A DNA stretch of 64,000 bases from Neodontobutis hainanensis. Taxonomy: Eukaryota > Chordata > Actinopteri > Gobiiformes > Odontobutidae. The position numbers and the translations under genes are program-made. The stretch lies in assembly GCA_024349245.1 (NCBI GenBank), contig JALDNG010000015.1:16548001-16612000 (forward strand), given 5' to 3'. Below the pieces are notes generated by a model. It was not told the origin of the DNA. It made no database searches and was given only the letters and a program-made list of their open reading frames with translations. Below, one piece after another: positions 36,476-46,813 of this stretch (position 1 is its first letter; every line of letters starts with the position of its first letter).

Positions 36476-38899
36476 TGAAACATAGAAACATGTGAAGGAA
36501 CTTGAAGCTTTTTAGAGGCAAGGGATTATTTTCTAAAAGGTCACAAAGCTGGTTTGCATTAAAGACAAAAGAGCATACACTCGTTTACTTCATGTTATCT
36601 CATGAAGAATTGTATTGTCTTATTTTTGCAGGTTAAAAATGTCTTGACCCAGCAGTTATTAAAGTAAAGCTTTTGTCCTATTATGTCTAATATCCTTTTG
36701 CATGCTTGTACTAGTTCTATTATGAAGAGTATACTATGCAAATGTTTGGCTGCACATGACAAAAGTCCAATGGAAATAGAAAATTTCTGACATTACATTA
36801 TCTTTACATTGTGGTAGTGCGATTATCTTTGTTTTAATTTTTGAACATGTAATTGCAATGGGATATTTTGTAAGTAAACAGAAGCAGTAATTTTTTGGAA
36901 GGTTTAGAGGACACCTCTGTATAAGGTCTGGTTAAGCCCAGACACAAACCAGTCGTAGCAAAGGTGCTTAACCTCAACATTATCACTCCCAAGCTTTTAA
37001 CAAAAGCTTTGAAGGTGCACATTTGAAGCAGCAGGTAAACAAGCTGCCAATCAAACCAAAATGTCAATAGTATAGTTACAGAAAATTGCTTTTTTAAACA
37101 AAGCATTAATCCAATGGAGTTTCAGATAAATAAAAACAGTTCAAAAGGGAAAAGAGACAAGAATTATAGTTGTAAACGAGATTTTTATATGATAGAGGCA
37201 GGGTGTTGTTACCTGAAAATGAGTGCCCTTGGTCCATTATTCCTCTTTTGTCTATATCCCTTCTCTCTGGTGTTTGAATTATCTTTAACAGTATAAACCC
37301 TAATGGGATTCTGAGTACATCTCATATCAAAGCAACCCCAGCTCAATTTGCCGAGCTGCTGAGTATGATCCATTCTGCCACTCAGCCTTAATTAATAAGA
37401 AGGTCTGTCTGTATTCCTGAAAGTGTTCACAAAGAATACAACCTTAGCAGAAGCACACTGACAGACAAGCACTTCGCCTGTGGACAAACACTGAAAAATC
37501 TTTTGTTGTGTTGCCATGTTAACCTTGTCACGTAACTTGTATGGCATGTATTGAGGTGTTCTTAAACCAGTAGCCTCTTTTTACTGCCTTTAACATTTAT
37601 TGTGTTATTATTTATAGAGCTGGCCCAGAAAATAGGTCCATTTACAAACACTTTCCTACCTTCCTAAGATTGTCTGTGTTTCTTAGACTAAAGACAGTTA
37701 AAGCAATGGAAAATAATAAAGATTCTCTGTTGATCTGATTCAAACCTTCATTCCCTGTCAGTAGAGTCAGAACTAAAAATCAGAGGTGAAACAAAATATA
37801 TATACAGTTGCTTGCCTGTTTTATATCCTGGATGACTGCAAACCTTAAAATCTTTAGGACAATTAAAAAATCCTGTATTTTTATTTAGTATCACATTTTT
37901 TTTTTATCACAAATCAGGTTTTACTGCATATTCACTGAAAAGGTTTAGCAAATGAACTCTTCAAAAAACCACAGGCTGTGCTACAAAATGCTCTGATATT
38001 GTTCAATGTGATAATATTAAAGTACTTCAAAGGAGCAAAGATGGGGTGCATTTATGTGAATAACATTGGAGAAAAAATGTATCTTTTTCTAATTGCTTTT
38101 GTGTTATTAATGCTTGAGTAATATATATATATTTTTGAAGTACAATATTTTAAATTTATTTGTGCAATTTTAGGGAGCTGTGCTATAGTGGAATGTGACT
38201 GATGTGTGTGTGTTTTTATCCTTATTTTATTTATACTTTAGTGTAATAATTCAGAGCACCTGAGGATTTCTTGTATAATGTATAATCACAATAAATATAC
38301 CCAGTTCCAGTCTATTTTAAAGTAACAGTAGTTTTTACTTGAGAACAGATTGTGACTACTCATGAGGCTTTGTAAATGGTCATTTGTAATCACAAAACAC
38401 CACCAAATGGCATCACCTTTAAATGGCACATACAGTCAAACAAATCCAGGTTGTCCCTGAGCGTTAGGCGATAGATGTTACACATATTTATAATAGAATT
38501 CTGACAGTGAGATCAGTGGTTAAAATGCTTTAGCTAATGAGGCTTGATATCTGTGTATGCCAACATAAACACAGAAGACAACGCACATTTTCCTCTGCAC
38601 CCTTAGTCATTATTGCAAACATGTCAGCTGGCATGGAAAAATCCAGAAGAGTTGAATTATTCATCTGGAATTAGCATATTCACCACAGCTTGGGGATGGA
38701 TTGTATTATGAAAGTGCAATACACCTACTTTTAAGGGCATATGAACATCTTCACCAAACGTACATTGGATTGGTGTGATATTCTTGTGCTCAAAACTCTT
38801 CTGTCACTTGAGAATGAATGATTCATGCTGCATCCATAATAACTTTAACCCATCTTTGAAGTGCGTGGCCTGCTGAATCTGTCATGAGAAGGAAGGGTT

Positions 38900-39185
38900 A
38901 AATTGCCCGGCCCATTCTCCCAGTGTCCCCCCCCCTGCGCTCTGCAGATCTCCTCCCGATTCCCACAGGTTCCCGACTACTTTGCACTTCTGTGGCAGCA
39001 CGTCACTCGCCGCCGTCCAACAAGGTCAAATGCCATTTCGTTTTCTCGCCTTTGATCGCTGCTTGGCTGTTTCATCAATCTCGCTCTGCCCCCTTCCACC
39101 CACGCTCTCCCGCCCATCGCCGTTCACACCAATGCTTATGCTGCCCTCACTCATCCCCATCGCATTCAGACAATGGCTTTAGTCA
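38900..39185. other. CpG-containing, C-rich patch inside the lingo1 intron
   Basis: A local cluster of CpG and C-runs (for example CACGTCACTCGCCGCCGTCC and CCCGCCCATCGCCGTTCAC) stands out from the AT-rich intron. The short frames across it resemble no protein. It may be an intronic enhancer or an alternative promoter; the sequence alone does not say which. Confidence 0.4.
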
Positions 39186-40260
39186 AATTTAAAAGATGTC
39201 AGCCCAGACATGATATATAAGCACCCGACCAATCTGAACCTGTCAAAGTTTCATCCTCTTTTGACTTTGGCTTGCATTTTTGACAGCATTCTAAAAAGAT
39301 CATTCTTACATTCAGCTCTCTAAACTGAAATTTCAACGTTAGAGCTTGACAGCTAAATCACAAACGAGAATTGATCGTTTCCACTTTATCCTAAAAATGT
39401 GCACCTCAAAGTTATATGAGATGAGGTTGTATTTTATAACAAGCTTTTTCCTAAACTACAAAATCTATTTTAAAAGCAGTTTCTGTGATTACTCCTCTCG
39501 AGTGATTCTCTGTCCATCAGTGCTTGTGCTTGAGTGCACCACTGTTTAAAACGGTAATGGCTTGTTTCCTTTTAATCACAGCCTGTCCTATCAAAATAAA
39601 AGGCTCTTAATTAAATTATGTTCAGTTTATGCAATGTTTCTTGGTTTTTATCTGAAACAGTAAGTGTTCTGATTGAGTGTGACTTTATATCTTGGTATGC
39701 TAAATATAACCAATTGTTTGATGAGTAAGACATTTTCATGAAGATTGTGGGGCAATTTTTGAAGAGGCTGGCTATGTTTGAAGACTCAAAACACGAGGAC
39801 CACATTGATCTTTTCCATGGTCACATTTAAACAATGTTAAACTCCTTTCACAGCCACGTTTCATGCTACACCACAATGCAAAATTGAATCCAAAGCAAAT
39901 TATCTTTTAGTATTTTGAACACCCTGCCAACTTCATACTGTACTGTATCCAACTCATTGTTTTCACATTAAAATTTAACAAGCTTTCAAATAGAAAAGGT
40001 GAAAGTTAATGTTATGCTGAAACAGTTGATAGTTTTATATATGAACTATATACATATTGCATTAAGCGTATTCTCATTTTTGTAACATTTTTATGTGATA
40101 CATCTACTTCTCTGTCTACCTCATTGTGGGTGTATTGTTGCTTATTCATGTCTAGCAAAAGTCCATCTCCTCTTGCTCTCGGTCTGGTCGATGAGCTGAA
40201 ATCTGACCTCTTGTTTCCTCTCGGCTCTTTGCTTTCCCTCATCGACAGAATTCGCCATCC

Positions 40261-40279
40261 TTTTTTTTTTTTTTTTTTT
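40261..40279. repeat. Poly(T) tract
   Basis: Nineteen consecutive T. It could be the tail of a minus-strand retro-insertion, but no element is recognisable beside it. Confidence 0.9.
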
Positions 40280-43200
40280 ACAACAGTCTGTCAATCCTTT
40301 TCATCTTACTCCTAGTGTCAGTGCTGTAAACGACACAGAAATAGGCACACACTGAGGGCTTTTAGGGAAGTTAAGCAAAGAAAGCTCAAAAGAGATATTG
40401 AAAGTGAGCTTTTAAAAGGAACTAAGAGCTCCTGGCTGCTTTATACCTCAAAGCAAAACCCTGTTGTTTCCAGTGTGGTGATGAATAGAAACAAACTGTC
40501 AATGGATGAAAAGCTGCAATCTGTGCAAAGGAGGGATAATGGTCTGAAAACACATTAAAATGTTTGAATCTAGGGAGAACACTTTAATCCAAATATCATA
40601 AAAAAAACCCTTCTAGACTTGTGAGAGCCTATGTTCTAATGGGATTAGTGGCTTTTGAGTGCCAGGAAATCCCAAAAGCAAAAATGAAAACATGTCACTA
40701 CTGCACAATATACAGTAACAACAGACATGCAACATGTTTATGGATCATGGAAGAGCATTAGAGGTTCTCCCATTAAAATAAAAGTAGATTTATAAATTTA
40801 TTTAGAAAAGCAAGTATAGAGCAGTATAGTACAGCTTTACTGCAGACGTATATAAAGACCGTACCTTTGTATAAAGACTTTGGTCCAACATTGTTTTATG
40901 AAATACAACACAATGTCAAAACACTCTGAGGTGAAGCTGCTACTATAATAACCCTCAACAGTGAATGGCCTGTATTAGACGGAGCAGACAGAAGGTAAAG
41001 TGCTAGAGTAGCACCTAAACTCTGACGTCACTGAACTCTTGATCCCAAAAGAGTATTTAACAGCCATTATCTCAGGGAGGTGGGGCACAAGCACAAACTT
41101 GTTCCCACTTATGGGAGATGTTTTGGCTGTAGTGGGGCTGCAGTGTAATCACTACTGAACAGCATTGAATAGAAGCTTTCACAAGAACAGATGCACCATA
41201 TTATAATTTTGCCACACAACACTAATCATCATCCACTGCACAACAATTTATTCAAGCTCTGGTTATGAATGCATGTAGGAAAATCAATGGGACAATAGTA
41301 ATTATGTTTCCAGATGGATTATAAAGCTACAATGCTGATGGAATTCATGCCTAAAAAGCACCATTTCCACAGTTTTGGCATGAGCTCTACAAAAGTTACT
41401 GTGTGCATCTGAAAGAACAATATGTAATATGTAATGGCTAACAGAGGTAAGCCAGTGAAATGTGTGTGTGCTTTTACTCTGGGAGAGCAGACTTCATTCG
41501 ATGCAGCCATTTTATCAGCCTCTTCCAACCTGAGCTGCAGGTCTGTTTCACTTCATCTAATTTACAGCTCAGTAGCAGCTTAGCAGCAAGACATATGTGC
41601 CATTCATACGATTATCTTAAAGATGGATGCCTTAGAAGGTTTAATTCTGCCTGGCAACAGAGACACCATTGATTAGTCCCTATACAGTGAATGCAAATGT
41701 CTTCTCTTGAGAGTTGATAAGGAGCTTTGGAACAATAATAATACATCCTCAAACCCTGACCAACAATCCCTTTTTAATGATGCATTCTCCATGTTGTGTT
41801 AATAAACCACTGCAATGTACAATTTAGCCAAAAACATTATTAAATTTGTCCTATTGGGAAGACTAAAAGCATTAAATATCTGTAACAGTGTTGCATTAAA
41901 ATGAAAAAGCACCCATTTAATCATTGCATTGATAAAAGGCACGTTGTGGCTATTGTCCTGAAAGCTGAGAGTGTACTTTTTTATTATTAATCCGGGAAAG
42001 GTGACGAGACCCTACAAGCGAATGCAAACGCATGGCATTTAGACATGCCTTTAACAAGACTCCATTGTGCGATGACATTTCACTTACAGCCCTAATTTAA
42101 ATAGCATTATAGATACCATCGTAATCAGCCCTCTCATATTGCTTTTCTGCTGAGAATTAGGCAATAGCCACAAGAGTTGTGCAGCCAAGAGCAGATTCAT
42201 TACTCAGCTCTGACCAGAAACCACTCTATTTTTGTGTGTTATTAATGCCCCTGTGAGACAAAGACCATAATACAAGTTTGGTCAAAATTGTGCATTCAGA
42301 AATTATGTTAATGCAAGGGCATTAGGATTAAGGTCAGTGCCATTAATTCAACAATTTGATTTTAGAAATGACATTGCAACCTGCTGAAGGTAGGTTGGAG
42401 GGCAATACATTAGCACATTAACAGAGACAAAGTTGAAATAGAGCCGTAAACCTGGATAAGGGCCAAAATCTTACAATTCAATCATTTTCAAACATGGTCA
42501 TGAGCTGCCATTTTTTACCGTTTACAACTATTTCAATAAAATGTCCCAATATTTAAATCCTCAATTTAATTAAATCAGTATTACCACTGAAACGGAAAAA
42601 AGGAATAAAGAAGTCAATGCTTTTGAAACAGATCATCCAAACTTTATACAGATACTTTGAAAGCCACATTTTTACATGTTTGTAATAACACATTACAGTC
42701 ACTGTTGTGAATATGTACTGGAGGTGTTTTGCACTTGGTAGGCCATAGGTCAAGATATGTCAGGGACTGTGTACATCACATAATAAAAAGCTGCTCCATG
42801 CAAAAAGGACACTATATTTTCTAATCTGACGTTCTGGGTGGGTAGTCAAAGGAACAGCAGATGCAGATGCAGTGAGTTGTTATTTTTAGGGGCACTTTCA
42901 AAAAAGACACTGCACACTCAAAGGAATTGTGCTGCTAAACAATGTAAAACCACTAAAAAATGCTGATGACATTTCAACCTTCCTCACATCTGCTCTTACT
43001 CCTCATACGGGACTGGAGACACCTCGCAAGGACGACAGCAACTGCACCCCTCCTCCTCCCCTCTTCTTATATCAAAAACTACTGCGATGCCACTGCAGGC
43101 CTTTGCATAAACGTGCCCACCAGCCTCAGGCATCTGGATTGCATTGAAGGCTGGTGACATCAAGCAGAATGGCAGGCTGGTCTTTTAAAAACAACATAAT

Positions 43201-44594
43201 TGCTGTCCCTGGTGAAACGTCCCAGCACTGTCATCCTAGTGTTATCTAGGCATCATGGACACACTACTGGGAGCTAATAAACACCTTGTCAGTGCAGTAG
43301 GTGTCAGTTTTACACCCAGGTTGAGTGTCTCCAGGAGATATGCACAACATGTCATTCAACGCCATTAGCTTCGGTCGCTTTGGTCATTTAGTGTGTTGTG
43401 AGAAGGCAAGCCTGCCATTAGTCATTGTGCAATAACATCCACGCCACTAAGTCTCAAAGGCCTCACTGCTGATGGTCCCCGAGCAGATTTCCTTCACAAA
43501 ATATTCAAAATCTGCTCACACATTCTTCCCTTTTGCTACATGTGATTGAATTACAAACATGCTAAGACGTAGCCAGTGAAACATAATGCCTTTATGAGAA
43601 GCATGATTTTCCTGTGACATCTGATCGCACCGTAATATATCCCCACTATGTAAGGGCTATGCTTATTGCAAACATTGATCACTGCGTTGTAATTCAATAT
43701 AAAATTCCATGAGTAGCAAAATGCAGAGGATAAGATAGAAGAATAGGCAGTAATATGTGCTCTGTGGTCTTGTGCTGTGCATGGAGGTGAACTGTATTGA
43801 CGACAGGGAGATAGCCAAGGTCAGTGGCTGCACATTTGTTTAATGAAGACTGGGGTGTCTGCACAAAGCTGGTCACATGTTTGTAGCCACAAGGCAGCTG
43901 TGATTGAATCAGGAGCATCTCAATCGAGTGTAAAGTCTAACCAAAAGAGGACCGAAAGTCTCTAAGAGAAATGTCTCCAGAAGGAAGAAATGTATTTCTG
44001 TTAAAGCTAGGGTAGGTAATTGTATTAGTATTGTGTTTTTTATGTTGATAAGAATTGCTTCAACAATCAAACCCTAAAATATGGAATTTGTACATGCTTT
44101 TATACATTAAATAAAAATGATTAACTTGTCACTGACTGTAGTGGCTAGAATGTAATCTGAGGCTTTTCAGGTAGGTCCTCTTTCAGTTCAAAATTCAGCC
44201 TACTTCACATTTAAAGAGAAAATTTCTTGAGGATTTCTTCAAAGCAATTCAGTGAATTGTCTTCTAGCATGGATTGTACTGTTTGCCATTGATAAAGCAC
44301 GTCTTTGAAAAGCTAAATGTTTACTTACTTAACAAAAGGTTAGACATTTTCGATAAAGCTTCATTTTGGGGTGGAGTTGTGCCCCTTTACAGTTACAGCT
44401 TTGCTCATAAGTAACTTTAAAAGAAAAAGTAGAATTTAAAATCTCTCATATCAGAGAATAGACCCCCAACATCACTTGTGCCACACCCTTTCCCCTCGAA
44501 TATCTCACAGTGTATCAGCCATCTATCATCTAGGATGGTCAGTTCAGATAAAGGCACTCTTCTTCCTCCTCTACTGCTGCTGCCAGTGCTCCGG

Positions 44595-44640
44595 GAGCTT
44601 GTGTCTGTCCGCTCCCTCCGGCTATTTATAACCAATAGAG
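44595..44640 (-). promoter_or_regulatory. Weak candidate internal promoter (TATA-like with adjacent CCAAT box)
   Basis: On the minus strand ATTGG (inverted CCAAT, 44632-44636) is followed by TATAAATA (44623-44630) and then a GC-richer stretch where a start site could fall near 44595-44600. Orientation matches lingo1 and it lies about 1.4 kb inside intron 1, so it could drive an alternative first exon. The CCAAT box is unusually close to the TATA box, which lowers confidence. Confidence 0.2.
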
Positions 44641-44875
44641 CTACAGCACTTAATGAATATCCGCAGGCACAGCAAAAGCAGCGACTTCTCATACTCTTGG
44701 TGGGCTGTTATATGGACAATATGAGAGGCACGGTTGGCCAATAAAGAGGACGGACCAGGATGATGTGGAGGATACGGATGGAATGACAAACAATAGACCA
44801 TAAGCAGAACTGTAGTCATGGGCTCAACACTGAGGACACACAGTGGCGTAGAGTGACATCTTAAAACTAATGGGT

Positions 44876-45180
44876 TTTAAACTGGTTTACTCCTGGCTTT
44901 GGAAATACATTTTGTATTGGTTTGGTCCTAGTTTATACCTAGATCTGGTACTGGTTTTGTTCTAAATATATTTAATAGTCCTAGTTTAGTCCTGGGTTCA
45001 GGTTTTAGTCTGGGATTTGATTTTGGGGTAAGTCCTTGCGTTAATCCTATGTTGGTTTTAGTTTTGTCCTGGTTTAGGTCTGATCTCTATGTTTGTTTTA
45101 ATTCAGGGAATACTTTTATTTTACTTCTGGTTATAGTTCTGTTTTAGTCCTAGAATAGTGCTGAATAAATCCTGATTTAA
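44876..45180. repeat. Degenerate minisatellite with GGTTTAGTCCT-like units
   Basis: Repeated variants of TTTAGTCCTGG, TTTGGTCCTAG and GGTTTTAGTC spread over about 300 bp, with diverged spacers. No coding potential. Confidence 0.75.
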
Positions 45181-46013
45181 TATAGAAACACTTATAAATT
45201 TGACTTTTTATTTTTATTAAAAGATGAGAATGTGACAATATCCTTTATGCCACACTCCAACAGAAACTGGCTGCTGCACAGACTCAGATTCAAGTGAATC
45301 GACTGAATCCCATCTTTTCAAATGAGTCCAACACATTACAGCAGCGAAGCGAAGGGGCTTGTGTTGCCCATTTAATAGATAGCCATCTTTGCAGATGCAT
45401 AAAATGGCAAATGGGGAGGATCACGACTGCCTTGCACACAATAAGGAATGTTGCTACAGCAGATGCAATTTTATTTATAGAGGAGCAGAGGAGCCTATAG
45501 TGACTGTGAAAAGGCTAAAACATTTTCATTCTTCTTTCCTTTTTCATTCTCCTGTAGCCCAACATACACTCTCCACATCCTCTCAAACACATTCCTGGGA
45601 GAATTAAATTTGATTAATGGCTTAAACCCTTTAATGGTCCTTTCAGACAGCCATACACACACATCCACACACAACAACACATGCAAAAATAACTAGAAAA
45701 GGCGATTAGGCTGTCAAAATGATAACAAATCTGTGAAATTAAATTCGGATTCTGCTAGGTTTTTACCTGCAGAGGACGCGCCTTGCCACACACACATTCA
45801 CACAAACCCCTGTTTCTGTCCCGCTTAACCGCAGCTGAAAGAAAGATTTGAGCTGATTTGGCTGCGTAAAGACAGTACAAGAACTACATTGCGCATACGG
45901 ATCTACGGAAAGTAAATGAGACGTAAAACTGCAGCAACATCAAGATACAAGCGCGAAATGCATTTTTTTTTTAAAGTAAAAAGCATCTTTTCGGTTCCTA
46001 AGCAGACACTCAC

Positions 46014-46470
46014 CTGCTGTAGCCCTCACTGCTTCCAAGCATCCTTTCGCATTTCTCCGCGACGGCAACTCCCAGCCAGCCACCAACAACACTTCAATAG
46101 AGATCTCAAGTCCTTCTCCTTGAAAAGACGCCTTTCAGAAACCAAAGCGAGGGAGGAGAAAGACCATCAAGGCGAAACAAAATCCCCAATTAGTTTCTTG
46201 AGCTGGACACTCGCAGACATTGATAGATTGATTGACGTCGAGTATATGGGACTCCCCAGGAACTCTTCCGAAAATACAGAAGAAATGCAAATGGCAGGTA
46301 GAAGGAATGAGAGAAGGAGAGAGAAATAGACTCCCACGCACGTTCCCGAGGCGAGGCGCACTGTTCTTGCTCCTTGATGCGGGTCTCTTCACAGTCTCTC
46401 TGCGAGGCTGGCTCTGTCGTCAGGCGCAGAGGCGATCGGCGCGCGGCACGCACGAGGGGAGGAGGGAGGT
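46014..46470 (-). other. lingo1: Probable non-coding first exon of lingo1
   Basis: On the minus strand a CpG-rich segment ends in CTACAGCAG followed by GTGAGT (46008-46013), a consensus splice donor. Joining it to the coding exon gives CAG|GTA ACC GAT AAG ATG. The frame is closed by a TGA at 46026-46028, so the lingo1 start remains the ATG at 24923. The upper border (transcription start) is only estimated from where CpG density falls. A second, weaker donor (GCAG|GTAAAA at 45761-45766) could extend the exon. Assignment to lingo1 rests on orientation, promoter-like composition and frame logic, not on transcripts. Confidence 0.55.
46026..46052 (-). promoter_or_regulatory. Eight-codon upstream ORF in the lingo1 5' UTR
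   Basis: ATG at 46050-46052 encodes MRKDAWKQ and stops at TGA. In the predicted spliced leader it is in frame with lingo1. Its stop lies 24 nt before the main start codon. Such a short, close uORF could reduce or regulate initiation at the main ATG. This depends on the predicted splice being real. Confidence 0.45.
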
Positions 46471-46500
46471 GAGGAGGGGGACGGGGGGGTGATCATCACA
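46330..46500 (-). promoter_or_regulatory. CpG-rich core promoter region of lingo1 with a G-rich tract
   Basis: The densest CpG cluster in the window (for example GGCGATCGGCGCGCGGCACG near 46431-46450). It is followed by G-runs at 46455-46489: G4, G3, G5 and G7 separated by loops of 4, 9 and 2 nt. Composition and position just 5' of the probable first exon suggest a TATA-less CpG promoter firing on the minus strand. The start site itself cannot be read from the sequence. Confidence 0.55.
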
Positions 46501-46798
46501 CTCTGTCCGGTGTACCACACTCACATGCACGCGTGGAGCTGTCACTCAGTACACATAAGTGTTTAATCACAATACGGTATCTGCCCTTTTTAATTTTTTT
46601 TACTCCATACATGTCTGATTTCAGCGCATTAACAAAGTGCCTCCTCTCAGGTAGGCTAACTGTTACCTTTAAAACGCAAATATCTAAGTGTGCAAGACTG
46701 ATGTGAGATCTAATGAAGAAATAAAATCACATTTGACTGTCTGAGAGAAGAAAAGGGGGGGTTATGTGAATGAAATGTAGCAGTACTTCCGCTTGTGA

Positions 46799-46813
46799 CC
46801 GCCTGGTGGCACT
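46799..46813. promoter_or_regulatory. CTCF-like binding motif
   Basis: CCGCCTGGTGGCACT fits the CTCF core (CCNCNAGRKGGCRC-type) at most positions, with T in place of the usual A before the G-run. It lies about 0.3 kb 5' of the lingo1 promoter, a plausible place for a domain boundary. Single-motif evidence only. Confidence 0.35.

Larger units (their letters stand above)
24958..46013 (-). other. lingo1: Probable long lingo1 intron 1 (about 21 kb)
   Basis: Lies between the probable first-exon donor (46013) and the coding-exon acceptor (24936). It contains no recognisable coding exon. Apart from the repeats listed separately, it is AT-rich single-copy-looking DNA. Noteworthy non-repeat patches are a GC-richer segment at 28640-28860, a CpG-rich one at 38900-39185, and conserved-looking ones near 42030-42200 and 43420-43600. 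Additional small non-coding exons could be hidden here, as in other vertebrate lingo1 loci. Confidence 0.6.

Noticed and set aside
45916..46329. 137-codon plus-strand open frame over the lingo1 first exon
   Set aside because: It is antisense to the probable 5' UTR, resembles no protein, and is explained by GC-rich composition that lowers stop frequency.
46135..46453. Several 64-87-codon minus-strand frames in the promoter/first exon
   Set aside because: They overlap in different frames within a GC-rich leader; no similarity or conserved start supports coding.
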